Shown here piece by piece: positions 46,501 to 61,500 of a DNA stretch of 64,000 bases. Origin of the DNA: Burhinus oedicnemus (Eukaryota; Chordata; Aves; Charadriiformes; Burhinidae); the NCBI GenBank assembly GCA_008921705.1, contig VFFE01007622.1, forward strand, positions 1,209,501 to 1,273,500. The letters are read 5' to 3'. The notes below the pieces were generated by a model, which did not search any database, had not been told where the DNA came from, and saw only the letters and a list, made by a program, of their open reading frames with translations. The stretch's first letter is position 1; each line of letters begins with the position of its first letter. Made by a program: the position numbers and the translations under genes.

Positions 46501-49500
46501 GACATTTTCTAAACAGCTTCTTTATTTTCAGCAGTAACTAAGCTAGGAAGTAAGTGCAGTGTTGCCCATATAAAGAGTTATTTGCATTCGGCAATTCTGC
46601 TTTTACTCTTGACCATCTTCATTTGGTTTTTGCCTTGCTCTAGGTTAAATGAACAGTCATTTCAAATCAGTGAGAGAAAGGAGACAGCCTTAGCAGGTGC
46701 TTCTGTGACATATGAGTCGTATTCATTCAAATAACACAAATTTCACAACCAGAAAGCAGAATCTGTGTCTATGAGCTTAATAGCTGATCAGAATGTGTGC
46801 CAGAGAAGTACAACAAATCCGTTCAGCCTGGCTTGAGGGGCTTTCAGATAATTTTGAGAAAGTGACTTGCAATAACTGGTTCTCATTTATCTACAAAATT
46901 AAAAGTTCAAAGCGCTGTGGTTGACTGAAGAAACAAGACTGTCTTTCCCAGTTGGAGGCATGCTAATATGCCATCCTCTTACGTTTTTCTTAGTGGTTCT
47001 GCTCTCAAATACATAAATCAATTCAGCTGCTATTAGAAGGATTCCCAGCATTTCTTCCCTTGCCAGTAGAAATACATGTAAAATGTTCATGAATTTCCCA
47101 AGTGATTGCTGATTTTTAAGATTACAAGTTATATTTCAAAACCTATTTCCTTTTCAGTTTTGTATTTTTTTAGGTAACTGCCTTTGTTCCTTATTTCTGA
47201 AATGGTTTTAGCATCAGCTTGCTATGGATTTAGCCATATATATTTATAAAATGCTACAGATTATGTCTTTTGCTCCTTTTTTTAAGGAAGCAAGTTAACT
47301 TTAGTTAGCTGTTCCTGAAAGTTTACTTAGGTGCTGGAGGATTATTCACAGTTGTGAATTAGTATAGAAAAAACATTTGGGTGAAAGTAGCTTCTAAGGA
47401 AAGGAATCAACTTGCTAGACTAATATTACACTTTTTTTTCTTTTTTCTTCTTTCTAGGGGTAATAATGGCAGGTAAGAGGGTTCCTCATGCTGAGTGGCT
47501 TTTGCTTGTCATTAGTTACCAACTTAAGGCAGATTCTCTTGCAGAATTACTCCGTCTGACTTTGGGCTGGAGTAAGAGAGGCTTTTGGCAGAAAGAGGAA
47601 CATTGTACTTTTTTCGGTATTGAATGCAAAAGGATAATAAATTTAAAGCAAGTGAAATGGTCACCAGTCTTCTTTTAAGGGCTTTTTTCATTTTGCAGTT
47701 GACATTGTGTAAGCACCTATCATAAACAGTAAAAAAAGGGAGTAAACAATTACTGACCTTAATTCAGTCTTCTGTGTTTGAGCAGGTCAGCATGTGATAA
47801 TGTAACAGAAGAACCGGTAGCTGAAACACATAAATATATTTTAATTCTGCATTTTGAGATGATCATGAACTCTTCTTCATAAAGTAATTCCATAGCAAAT
47901 GTGTTTTAAAGGAAATGCTTGTTTCTGAGTTTGAGCCCAGTTAACTTGGGGGGGGTGACTGGCAACCCTTTGCACTTCAAACATGTGGAAGCAAAACGTG
48001 TGAGACTGAGCTAGGCTGTGGAATTGTTTATGATTTTTATTCATGCTATCTTGCAAAAAGCATCTCATTAGTAGTAATAAAGGGAAGTGTCTTGAAACTG
48101 ATACAGTCTTCCTGAATGAATGTTGATAAGAATCTTTTTTATGGAGGATGGTGTTGATGTCAGTCTTGGTTGCAAGAAGATGTATAGAGTTTTTCTAGTT
48201 TCTATGCATTTCTAGTCACATTCCAAGAATGTTTGATCTCGGGAGGATAAATTTCGTCTGTTTGGCCTTTAAAGCTGAAACCAGCTTGGTAGAAACAGAG
48301 ACAGGGGGTGATGGCAGCACAGTGTTTAACAATGCTTCATGTTGCAAACTTCTCCCTTTCTGGTCCTCCTTTCTTGTCTCTGAACTTAACATTTCTCATC
48401 CTAGTATTAAGATAAGCATCAAATTCTTGCTTAGGCTGCAGTAGAGTTTGTTAGCTGACCTAATTAACTCTGGACTCCTGAGAGCAGGCCAGAATTTAAG
48501 TTAAAGTCTCTAGCACTTCATAAGTAGAAGAAAAGAAACCTCCCAAACCTTCATGTAACTGTTACTGTCATCCTAGGACAGTTCTCTCTAATGCTGGTAC
48601 TCCTTGTACTTCCGTTCTATTACCCATCTCCCTTGTTCTGGGTTTTCTTTCTGCACTGCTTAAAAGAAAATTCTGTGGGATCCTATGTGGAATTTATGTA
48701 TATTCAATGTAATCAATGCCCCCTTCTTTGCATGCAACCTCAAAGGCAGAGAGAGGCTGTAATTTTGTGGTCTTACCTGGGAGGTCCGGCAAGGGCTGTT
48801 CCTGCGTCCACTTTCCCCTGCTCTTACAGCCCACCCCACTTCCTTGGTTTCCTGCTCTCAGAAGAACCTGCTGGCATTGTGACATCAAGGCACCGGCCAC
48901 CAATGAGGATGGGGTTTCTGCTGCTCCTGCTGTTATATTTCTGCTGGCAGCTTTCGGATTGGCTCGGTGGCGCTGATGTCAAGCTTGTGTCAAAGTGTGC
49001 CCTGATCTTCCTTGCATCTGTTTCTGGTGATCTGTGGAGATACCTCACCAACTGCGTGGCCCTCAGAAAGCCCTAGCTGCTCGCTTTCTGACTTGTTGCT
49101 GGCCTTTTGAGGTGTGACAGACTGGATGCTGAAAAGAAAACTTTCTCAAGTGGTTGCTGTGACATTCAGAATTTGTTTTTGCAATTTTGTGTGTTGTATT
49201 CCTTTTCATTACTAAAAATCAGATCAGGACAGCTGTCATATTTGTTCAATATGCTGGAAGGAAAAGGCTGAAAAACCTGGTGCCTGAATTTCTTTATCCT
49301 CATTTAAGTCTTTGCTTAAAGAGTATACCAGATTCATAACACTAATTTAGAAATGCTGCATTTCACCTAATTTGCTCATTAGAATAGACAAGAAGCCCAT
49401 ATTTAAAATAGTCAGCTGGTTATATCCACCTCAGGATCCATTCCATGTTATTAAAATGTTAAAGTCATCTTTGTCAAGCTGATTTTACCACTTGCTGAAG

Positions 49501-52500
49501 CCCCGAGCACTTCTGAAAAGGCAGGTGAGCCATTCGTGTTCACACATGTATTTACGACCAGGAAGAATGGGATTGGAGCAGATGGAAGCTCAGATGCGTT
49601 GTAAATTAAGAGAAGTAAATCAGTGTGTGAGGGGTAATAAGTGGATAGAGTTGGGGGAACAAGTGTGGGTAATTTAAACAGGAGCTTCATAATGGCTGGT
49701 GTTCTAGTAGGGCACCTGAACCCAATCCCTGAACCAGGTCAGCAAGGTCTGGGTTCCTTTCTCCAGCCCTGTGTCCCTATCTATCTGCCTGGAACATCCC
49801 CATGTTGAATGGGCAAGCTGTAAAACTCGCTGGGGCAGGGGTGACGAATGTGGGAGTTGGTTCTGGCATATCAGGATACTCGTGTTAGTACTGAGATATT
49901 CATTTGGAGTTCAAATTAAGCTAAATTGAAGAATCACAAACTTTTGAATAGCTTCTAAATATCAAATAATTTGTGCTTCCCATGGAATAGGTTTCTGCAG
50001 GAGTTAGTGGCTGTTACAAATGTCTGTCCTTCTCTAAGTGCAAAGTGTATTTTTCAACTTCACCTTTTCCAGTGTAATTATGTAGCAGCAAGTTAATTAA
50101 CATCACCTACAACATTAACATCCTGCTCTGCCACACACCACCTCTCTGCAGAGAGAAGAAAAACAAACTGCCTGTGGCTGACCTACTGAAATTGCTTAAT
50201 GCAGAAGCAGAAAGTGCCAGCTGCTGTTGGTGGGTTATCCTAGGTAGGTTCTTGCACTGTATTCATCGTACCGTGAAAATTAAGGCATGTGTGCAAGGAC
50301 CCCAGATTACTGAAGGACATTTCCTTGAGATGTACTCTGGTCACCTGCCAGTGCTGATGAAATCTTCTTCTAGGGGATCACTGCCTGCTGGTAATGCTGC
50401 CAGACAACTTTCTTTTTAGGGTGCTTTCAAAGCTTGTACCACTTTGGATTTTCTGTACTGGGTGTCTAATGCTGAAATGAGAGGGGAGTGCAGGCTGAAG
50501 CGGGATAGGAGAAATGCTGTTTCTTCACGTGTGTTCAGCTGACAGTCTTATGTTTCACAACCTGCTTTGGAGCAGGAATGTCAGTGTCATGGGGAAGGCT
50601 TTTTGCTATGGCTATGCATTTTTTTTCTTTTTCCTTCCAGCTGTAAATTCCTGAGTTTTCGGTGAGGCTGGAAGTCTTGAAAATCTTGATTAACATTTAA
50701 GCATTGGCAGATAAATTTCCTGAAGAGCCCGTTTTGCATTGGGAAGTTGGTTTCATTCATTGCAGTGGAGATGTAACAGAAAGCGTGAGGTCTGCTGGGC
50801 AGAGCTGCCAGATGCTATATTAAGGAGCTGGTTTCTCACCCTGCCTCTGACTTCCTCTGTGACAATAGCCATATTGTTTAAACTGGTTTTCCCCGTAATC
50901 ACTAACTGTATGTTCCTCTTTTTTTTTTCTTGGAGGCCTAGTTTGGAACAGTTAGCTCTGATTTTGAAAAACTTTTGCAGGGTCACAGCTGCAGCTGAAA
51001 TAAGCAGAAGCTGTGATTTGAATGTCTGAATAAAATGGGGCCACAACGATCTCAAAGTCAGAGAGCCTAAAAATTCATTGCACCTCAGTTCCCTATATGT
51101 AAAATGGGATGATAATGTTCCGTCCTTTTATTCTTTTGGTACATAACTCCTTCATAAATGTCAATAACAAGCAGAAGAGAAGAAAACCATAAGGAAACTC
51201 TTTATTAGTGCATGAGTGCCAAATGAATAACACCTGATGCTCGTTGAACAATGAAAAGGAGCAGTTTTAAATAATTCCTTATCTGGGAATCACTGTCCAC
51301 TTAAAGCACTGAACAAGAAGCTAGTCCTACTCTTTTTATGTATTGTCATAATCATAGGTGGTTAACACATGCTTTCTTAATTAAAGTTTAAACCTTCCAA
51401 GTACTTTATGCCTCAATTTTAATGTAGGAATATTTTTGTTTAATTTCTCTATATCCAAGAATTATAGAATAATTTGGGTTGGGAGGGACCTCTGGGAAAT
51501 CTCTAGTCCAGCCTCCTGCTCAAAGCAGGGCCAGCTTCAAAGTTAGAAGAGGTTGTTCAGGGCTGCTGGTTGAGTTTTGAGTGTCTCCAAGGATGGAGAT
51601 GCCACGGGCTCTCTGGGCTCCTGGCCCAGATTTTGCCTGCACTCATTGTGAAGAATTTTTCCTTGTGTCAAACAGGGACTTGTTTTTGCTACAACTTGAG
51701 ACCGTTGCCCTTCTGCTCTGCATCTCTGAAAAGAGTCTGACCCCATCCTCTCCATATGTAGGGGAGACAGCAGTGAGATACCCATTAAGCCTTCCCTGCT
51801 CCTGAAGAGACCCAGATCCCTCAGGCTTTTCTTGTCTGGCACAACATACCTAGCTTGCACTGATCCATGGGTTAGTCCATCCCAGGCGCAAGGCTTTGCA
51901 TTGGTTTTGTCCAAGTTCAGGTGGTCTTGGTCAGCCTTTTTCTCTGGACAGTTGGGATCCCCTGGAACAGCAGCCCACCCTCCTGCATCCTGACTGCTCC
52001 CCTAGGTTTGATCTCACCTGAGAGGTTGCAGAGAGCACGTACTGGTCCATCGGCCAGCTTGGAGGCATTTAGTGATATTGACCCCTGAAGTGCACCACTT
52101 GTAACTGCTGGCTAGACTTCAAACTACTGGCTGTTGCTTCTTGAGTGTGGTAGTCCACACAGTTTTTTGCCTGTGTTGTACTCCAGCCTTATGGTCTTTC
52201 TGAATATTTAGATACTGTCAATTAAGTGTGTTTTTGCTTGTTTGGAAGGTGCTAATAACTGTTATCCTTTGTATTTAATCTGAAATGTCTCAAAACTGGT
52301 TCAAAAATAATTCAAAAGGCAAGAGGCTTATCTGGAGTAGCTGATCAGTGTATTTGCCTTCCATTTAATACCCAGTGTTTTATTGCTGTAAAGTCCAGGA
52401 TAGCAATGTGTAATTGCCAATATAATCTTTTTAGAGTCATAATCACAAATACGTCTTAAAACTGGAAGGGCATATGTTTGTATTTCTGATAGGATAAGAG

Positions 52501-55500
52501 CTACTAGACTAGAAGTAGATGAAAATGCCTTGGGTTGGCACGTGTAGTAAGCTAAACCATGTTGGATTGCGCTTAGAGTAACTAAGTGATGCAGAGTTTT
52601 GCTCCACCAGTTTCTGTGAATAGTGCTTACAAGGGTCCACTGCTTTCTTGAGGTGGGGTAGGTGGCAGATAGTCCAAAATTGCAAGGATGCTCACCCGTC
52701 AGTGTGTTTGCCTTGCTTATGTTACGCCAGTACCATTCACTGAGCAGAGTAGCTTTAATTTGACTGCCTGAGCTTTCTGAAACTAGACGTCAGGGGAAGG
52801 TTTTGGGTTTTGGTAACAGTAATATGCAAAACTGTGCATTATGGTGTGCTAATGTAAAGTGGTAACAGAAATGGTAGCAAAGCTGCAGGCAACAATTGTT
52901 CTCCAGAGGTATCAAGTGGAGAGTTCAGACCTTTTGAAGTACCTGGTTTTTGTATGCTCCAGCTCTAAAATGTTCTTGCCAAAATCTGTAGTTATTTTTC
53001 CAGCAAGAGCTTGAGTAGTAGTTATCATTGCAGAAAAACCTGCAGAGTTGGGTACTGACTCTTGGGTCCAGCTTCAGTTGTGTTATGCTGACACAAATCC
53101 ATAAATAAATTGTATGTGAGTAGAGTTCTTGCTGACTTGAGGTGTTCATGTAGGTGCAAGAGAAATTGCTTAGTTGAAAATCGCTGCAGTTTTTTTGCAG
53201 GCAGATGTATTTTGAGAGCTAAAGAGGTCTCTAAATGATAAAGTTGTTAAATAATCAGCTTTACAGTGGTCCAGTGAGAGCAGTGTTTTGCTACTTATTA
53301 ATTAAATGTTATCTCTTTCCTTTTTTTCTGTTGCTACCCTGCAGAAGCATTACAATACAGTTTCATTTGTGTATAATTGACCTGTGGCATTAATGCACGG
53401 AAGAGGAGAATTGGATCCAAGTTTAATTAGGATGGTTTTAAAAAAAACCCTGTAGGCTTGATTTATCATTCCCCTTGAGCACTAATATTGATAGAAACTT
53501 TAGGTACAAATGCAACTGCTGTGTTGTTAGCAGGGGCTGGGGGAGCTGGGTGGTGGGACAGCCCCCACACCCCTGGGTAGGAAGCCTGGGCTGTGTCATT
53601 CCAGGCTCGTGGACTCCTGACAGCTCATTTTGGCTCTGCCGCACCCTTCGTTCTTGACAAGCCTGCACTTCTCCTCCAATGGGTGTCTGCAGTCTCAAGA
53701 GTTTACAAGACTGCACATTAAGAGAAGTTTTTTGTATCTAATGCGGATGTGTGTGCGTTGCTAGTACGCTTGCAGCCAAGCAGTAGGTATTCTGAAGCAT
53801 CCCCAGGGTCTGCTGTCAATGTTCTTGTCGTATTGTTGGACCTTATTTCCTTGCACTTGTTGTTGGTTTCTGAACTTAAAACTGAAGAGTCAAAAAGACG
53901 TGAGCTGAAGAGCAGGAGCTTTGCTGCCACATTACAGTTGACTGTAGGGCACTGCTGGTGAATTGCATAGCAAGGTTAGTTCGTTCTTTCTTCCAAAAGC
54001 TGTTTGGAGAAGCAGAGCTAATTTATTGATGTAGATACTCTGTAAGCAACATGAAGTCTTCTGCATTACCTTGCTGGGTGTACTGGGGAACGCACCCTTG
54101 CACCAACAAGTCGTGTGCTTAATGTGGTGGTGGTTTCTTGGGAGCAGGTGATCTTTGCAGTTGCAGAAGACATGCCCAAAGTTTCCATTGCTGATATAGG
54201 GGTTTTTTTTTTCCTTTCTCTTCTCCCCTGCCCTTCCCCTCCATGTAACAAAAAGGGGAATCAGTGCGTTGTAGATAAGCACTTTGCAGTGGTCAATGAG
54301 GAAAAAGCAAGCTATTACAGACGGCGAGCCCGTGGGCAGATAGAGACGAACAAATTCAGTGAAAATGGTTACTGCTTTTTTCAACCTATGTAGTCAAAAC
54401 CACTCATTGGTTTGCACTGACAATCCTGATTTCTTTCTTCCCTTTTCTTTGTGCTTTGCTAGCTTTTAATCTGAAGACAGTCTCTTCCACCAGGTTTTTG
54501 CATCTTGCTGTGAGCTCCGTAGAAAGGAGGCCTCTTCCCTTGGACAGGGCCTGAAGGCACTATTGTAACAGTGGTAGTGGCAGCTATGGAGGCTGGATCC
54601 TCCTTCGGGAACCCTTCCTGACATCTGCGTGGGCTCTAGGCTCCTGGTCGTCCTTCCTGCTGGAAGGAAATCCATGCATACTCAGCTGCCACTTGAAGCC
54701 AGGCCTTATGCAAGTCTGTGGGGAAGTCTTTGGCTGCTGTGGTTGCTCTTCAAACAGCTGTTGGGTCTTCAGAGACCTGGCTGCTCAAAGTATCCTGCGC
54801 AGTGCTGTCTGAGTCCTAGCAAAATTAAAATAATCAGAACGGCAGTCTTGGAAGTTTTCTGTAATCACTTTCCAGATGGGTGTAATTCTGTACCACTGCT
54901 AGCAGTGGTTTGGTTTTGTAGGGCTTTTGGAGAGAGATGCGCTCTGAGGGGTATTAAAAAAGGGTGGAGAGGCATTCTGCGTTAGTGTTTCTTCTTGGAG
55001 CAAATGTTGGCCGAGCACTTGTCAGGTGTGAGCCTGGGTGTCTTGGCTGAAGCTCCTGAAAGACGTCATTCTGGGACTGCTGTTCCTCAGCATCTGCGTT
55101 TAAGACTCGGATGCTGCACGTAAACAGGATGGAGGGGGAATTTGGCCTGACTATCACTGTCTTATTCCTCCCCCAGGACAGAAGACCAGCCTGCAAGGCA
55201 CTGACAGCTGCTGCAACTTAAGAGGCATACTAGAAAAGGATAAATAAACTAACAGTAATCCTTTGTGAATGTTTTATTCCTACTGTATTTTAGTAGCAGA
55301 TAGATATGTAAAAATCTGGCTTGTGGTAAACATCTTTGAAGATGGGGAGGGATAGTTTTCTGGAAAGGATATGAACTGATGCATAATTTTTCATAGATTT
55401 CAGTCATGTGCTTACAGGGACAGTTTCAGTCCATCTCACAATATTTATAAACTAAACAAGTGTGATAAATGGGCAGCCAAGTTCAGTGGTGTTCAGCCTT

Positions 55501-58500
55501 TGGAAAAAACCCCAGATTTTGGGGGGTGGTAAATGTGCTGGGCTGGAGCTCAGATGTACAGTGAGTTCCTACATAACTTTTTTCCTGGGTTGTGATTTGC
55601 ACAGTATCTTCACTTAAAGTAGTTCAGCAACAGTGAAAATGAAATTTTTTTTTTTTACATCTTTAAGGCTGTGACAGGTCTGTTGCAACACTTAAACTTT
55701 TTTTTTTTTTGTCATTCTTCGACAGAAGGACACATGAATTTCTACAGAAATACAGACTTCAGGGGTTGTTGACTCATTGTTGCTGAGCTGTTGCTGTTCC
55801 TTTGACAAAGTGAGACTGTCGTGAGCATTTTGAATAGCAACAGCAACATCTTGGCTATGAAAAGATACACGTACCCATAGGTACGTGTACATGCACATAG
55901 GCATCAGTGTGAATGCAAAGGTGTTCTTAAAGTTGGGAAGGATCCCCGTGCAGCCAAGTCTTACCATCAATGTTGAGATAAGTTGCTGAATGTTTTATGT
56001 CAAATTCACTTCTGAAATCTGTTTTCTAGAAGTCAAAAACCCCAATGTGGGGAATTGTGGAGACTTCTGGAGTACACAGGTGAATTTGAAACAGGTTTTA
56101 CTGTTGTTTCATTAGAAACAATGCTGGTAAGGGCTTTAAGGAAGATCTTACTCATTTTTCAAACTGTGGTTATCTGTGAGCAGAGCCAGTGCCTGAACCT
56201 CAACCTCTCATTCTCAAAATGTACTATCTTAAAAGCTTTCTGTAGTGCTTTGAAGAGCTTTGTTGTTAATTCCATACAAGTGAAATATTACTGGGGTTCT
56301 GTGTTTTTTGTTGTTTTTTTTTTACCGTGTTAACTGCCTTACAACACTGCTTTAGCAACAACAAATATTGTAGTTTAACTTTTGTTGTGGAGGCACCAAT
56401 CTTAAAATCATTGAAGAAATGCTGCAGTTACGATTCTGTGGCCTTGTTGTTCATAAATAATACTGAGAATGTTTTTCTGTAGGAAAGTACTAGTGCTTAC
56501 CCAGAAGAAGAGTAGGAGGTTAACTGTAGTTCTGTAACAGGTTTGTGTACAGTTATAGGATCAACCTTTTGTGAATTGCAATTTGCAGATTGGATTGAAA
56601 TCTCTTTAGTGTATAAAATTGTTACTTACTTATTTAAAAATAAGCCTTAGTTCAAATGTTGAGAATTCCCTGGCCCATGCAGTGTGGGAATTTGTGCTGG
56701 GAGACCACGATCAGTGCCTGTAAGGCCCGTGCTTGTACTCTTTTATTTGCTTATGTGTTTGCCTCTAGGCCCTTATACTGTCAAGGGAAATGTTTTAAAT
56801 ATCAACTGAGTTTTTCGTACCCTTCAGGCAGGCTAATCTGTTACTTGCATGAGTGCTAAAAGTTTTCTCGGCCTTTGACAGGGTGAAAACTAAATACAGT
56901 CTTTTGGGTTTGTGCAGTTCTATAGCAGATGCATGAACACAATTAAGAAGGAAAATAATTTAATCAGTATTGTCCAAGAGGTGGCTCATTTAGCAGGGGC
57001 CTCTGTTCATGCTCCGTCTCTTTGGACTTTGGCTCTTCCCCGGTCTCCCAAAAAGTAAGCCACAGCTCAGTGTCTCATCCCCAGCAGTCGGCATGCTGCA
57101 GAGGTTAGTCTGTAAGGAGTCTGCTCCCGCAGCTGACCGCTGTGTGTCTTGGGATCTGCACCACCCACTGCTGCGGCTTGTTGGGCTCTTCTTACTGAGG
57201 TTTGGCCATCAGTGCTTAGTACGTTTCTGTGATCTTGTGCGGGTGGATGAGGTCTTTTTGCTTGTGAATGGGAGATACCTGCTAAATGTACTTCTGAGCT
57301 TTACCTTGTACATTGAGATATAGCTCTTTTGTGTGAGATACAGGGTTTGACGACACCCTGCCTGCAAAGGTATGTATTCTGAAACACAGCTGGTCGGTGT
57401 GTTTAACACCATGCATTTGCGCTTGCTGCAATATGCTCCTTCCATATTGGCCATGCCCACAATGCCGGAGGTGACTGGCTTGCGTGTCCTCAGTCACTTT
57501 GACAGACTTCTTGGGGGGGGCTGTTTTCAAAGTTTTTAGGTTAAATCATCACCTCTTGGGACTGCCGAGGGTAGAGATAGGAATTATTGAAGAGGAGGCA
57601 TTTGGAGAAGTTTGGGTCTAGTCAAAGTGAAAATGCAAGTGGAGAGGAAAATGTGGGGGAAGGCAAAATGTAGTCTAGTGCTCATTTGATGTGGAAGTAA
57701 TGTCACTGAAAAGGCTGCATTCCCTTCTATGGTGACTTTTTCTAAAGACTGACAAAATCAGCTGTCAAATCATTTTAATCAAAGACTGTTTAATTTACTT
57801 GTGTCAGATGAATGGACTTCCAAGGCCATACATATAGTCCTGCTATATTCATTGCAGTCTGAAGTTACTTTTCTGATTTTTCTTGCGTTCTGCTGAACAT
57901 ACCTGTGACTTAGGCATGTTAGTTAATGGGAGAGTACAGCAGCTCTAGCCCGAGTGTGAAGGTCTATGTACGATGCCTAACTGAAAGCAAGGGTGAAGTT
58001 TGCATTCACTGAAACTGGAAAACAATTAGCTGTGACTAGGGACAATTTTCAGGTAATTAAAAACCAAGCTCATACATTTTTATGACTATGCAATCTCATA
58101 ATTTTCAGCTAAATTAAGACAGCAAGCAAGTCTAAACTGTACTTCCCTTGTATGCCAATAATAACAAATGAGAGGCATCTGCAGAGGATGTTTGGCTATG
58201 TCTCCTTTAGCATTTTTATACATTTTAAATATATGATAGTCTGAATACCCTCTGCTCTCCTTGGTTTTATTTTTATCTGTAGTACCACTTAATGAACTAT
58301 TAGAAATTAAATTCCTAGATAGTCCTGCTGGCTGCTCTCCATTGCAGGGTACTACTGCAATACTGATTGCTGCAGTAACAGCCAGAACACATATTTTTGT
58401 TTTTAAATGTTACATTTAAAAAACCAGCAACTTGTTTTTTCTTCAAAAATGTACGTTCTTGCATTTCTTCTTTGAATAGTATTACTGAATGGCAGTGATA

Positions 58501-61500
58501 CGGCATTGATTTATATGGCAGTGATTTACTCTGAGGTTGTCTTCATTAGCAGCATCCTAAAATAGCTTCTTTTAGGATGAAACTACTTATGTTGTATTTA
58601 TTGAATTGTCAGGTATCTAACTAATCCGATGATAGTGACACTGTTTAGAAATGAAGTGTAGCCAGCAGCTTCAGCCACTATTTGAAATTTACCCCAATAC
58701 TTGGTCTGACTATGTTTGCAACCAAAATCCACTAATGAAGGTGATCCCTTGGCTCTAGTAGTCGTGTTTTTCTCCCCTTTCCAGTTTTGCTGACATGGGG
58801 GTCCTTTGACTTGTTAACGACCAAGACAGGCTGCTGTTTTAATGGATTCTGAATAATTTTCATTTAATCATCCACATACTATGAGCTACAGAAATTTTAA
58901 TTTAAAATCTAAATAAGATGGCTTAAATATAAGCTTCTTTTAAAAAGCAAGTAGTCAGTATCTGATATTTGTGTCATTGTTTCAATTCTTCATTGGAATA
59001 CTGGGAATTTTTCTTATGCTGGACCTGAATTGTTTATCAAGAGTGTGTTCTTCAGTGTAAGATTGTACCCTGCTGTAAGAGGTGAAGGCGTTGAGGTGGT
59101 ATTTCTAGAATTATAGGAACATACTGTATAAAGTAGGTCTTTAAACTGGAGTCTTAAGATTATTAGTTCATAGCCATAAGACTTGTAAGCTTTATTTAGG
59201 ACAGCTGATTTTTCAGAAGTGGCAATGTATTTTGCCTGTAGTGATATTAAGCCTTTGTGCCAAATGCTCTCAATGGGTTTTCATTTTTGGTGAATGTTGC
59301 AAGTTGAGCTTCAAAAGAGAAACTACCTGATTTTCCTGCCAGGCCAGAGGAGAAGATGTTTCGGCTTTTGTTTTACATTTCAAAATATCTTGATGTGACC
59401 TGCACCCGCATGTTGTGTTCCATAGAACATCTGTTCAAGAGCATGGTTGTTCGTGTAGTCAGGAAGGGTTCTGGACATTAAAGATAAATAAAACCACATT
59501 GGTGTAGGAGTACCTAGGGACTATTTTTAGTTAGTCACCACGATCAAATTTCTGTTAATAAGCTAATGAAACTTAATTTTGTTCAGGAGTCCAAAAATAC
59601 AAAGCTTGCTTAGAAGAGGAAGCAGGAAACAGAAGAAGCATGTCTTTAATTACCTGAAACTAGTACAAATGTGTCCAGAAGTGCCTGCTGAATAAAACTC
59701 AAGTATTGGTGAAACTAATTATGCCTTGAAGTTATTTGGAATTCAGTAAGTCTGGTTAAACTATCTTACGAAATAATTTTAGAAATGAGTCTGAAAAAAT
59801 CTGTTAAGTGTTGATAGCTTTATTAAAATGGTAGTGTCAGTCTAAAAATGAAGGTGAATATTCATTTTCTGAGAATAGGTAATGATGACCAAAAGCTGGG
59901 AAGATCTAAAATTTGTTTGGTATTGTCTGATTGCTTTTATCTCTTTTTTGTTTTAATAGTGATCACATGGAAAATATTTATGGGTACTTAATGAAATATA
60001 CCAATCTTGTCACTGGTTGGCAATATCGGTAAGTCTTTTATGGTGCTTTTTAATAATGTTGGTCTTGGCAGCATCTAAATGAACATGTTTCAGATTTTTT
60101 TAATAGTACTTGGCTTTCCCTTTTTCTATTAAACAAACTTTATGGAAGAATCATGTTTTTCTCAGTATAGATTAAGCTAACATGTACATGAATAATATTT
60201 GTATTAAGGCATGAATAAGAGAAAATGGATAGGTAGTATGAAGCGGTTAACTCGTTTGGTGGCTTATAACTATGCTTGTATGTGTGTGTAAAAAACAGAA
60301 AACACCCAAAAAACCCACAAACAAACAAACAAAACCCTAAAACACAACAAAAAAACCCCAAAACAAAAAAAACCCCAAACCAAACATATACAACATTTTT
60401 TTTTTCCTTTTCCATTAAAAATACTGTCTTTGTTTTTTCTCCTGAGTCTTCAGCTTTATGCCAAATTATGCCATTGTTTTAAAAAAAAAAATAAAAAATT
60501 AAGACTTCTTTACTGAAAATTCAAACTCAAGGAAGCTTTTCCCTTTAGTTCTCCAGGATGTCTGTCCCCCCTGGAATACCTTGCTTTTCTTTGACAGGTA
60601 AACTCTCTGGTCAGGCTTCCTGCTTGATGCTGTTCCTAGAGCAGTGCAGTGCAACCAAATTACTATTGGAGAAACAAGTCCTTAGTACACCACACTGGCC
60701 AAATGCCTGTGCTGCTACTGGCATGCAGTGACTTGTGTCAGTACACTTGTCGTTAAACTTAGTTGAATGTATGAAGCACAATGTTCACTTTCATTTTTTT
60801 TAAAAAAAAACTGGAATTGCTTTAGTTGCACAGTCTTGTATCGTGACTGTTTTGTTTCTGGGGCTGTTTTACCCTTAATTTATGTAGTTTAAGGATGTAT
60901 TAAGCCTTAGAGATTCAGGATATTCTTTTAGTTCCCAAAAATCTTGCAGTAGCACTCTTCTGTGGGCACAGCTAGTCTGTTGTGCAATAGCATTCCTGAT
61001 CTCTGAGGGGAAAAAAAGATGGTAAGAACTCAATTTTTGTGCAGTCTTGTTGGGGACATAATTCATGTGTTTTGGGGTTGTATTGGCTCAAGTCTTTAAG
61101 TCCCAGCCCCATCTGTGTCAACTTGTAATGAAAGTCTTGATTTTTTTCCCCATGCCCGCCCCCCCAACTAAAAAAAAAAAAAAAAAGGGGGGGGGGGGCG
61201 AGGAAGAATGAGCTGTTTTTACTTAGTGTGTTTGCTGTGTTATCGTTGCAGATTTTTTGTTTTAAACAATGATGCTGGCCTGCTGGAGTACTTTGTGAAT
61301 GAGCAGTCTAGACATCTAAAGCCCAGAGGTACCCTGCAGCTAGCTGGAGCTGTAATTTCACCCAGTGATGAAGACTCTCACACCTTTACAGTCAATGCTG
61401 CCAGTGGGGAGCAGTATAAACTAAGAGGTAGGACCTAGATTCTTGGGCAGGGGATTCTTCCACTAGAGGACACTGCTGACTCTCACCTGTGGCTGCTCTG

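Larger units (their letters stand above)
43593..59959 (+). other. OSBPL11: OSBPL11 intron 1
   Basis: This 16.4-kb first intron contains one MIR-like fragment (about 51,065-51,125), one CR1 (51,461-52,200), a perfect short palindrome (55,866-55,889) and homopolymer runs near 46,178 and 55,700. Several 90-160-codon frames show no known domain or splice context. Confidence 0.85.

Noticed and set aside
48591..49076. 161-codon hydrophobic frame in OSBPL11 intron 1
   Set aside because: It has Leu-rich stretches but no recognisable family and no promoter or splice signals; consistent with chance.
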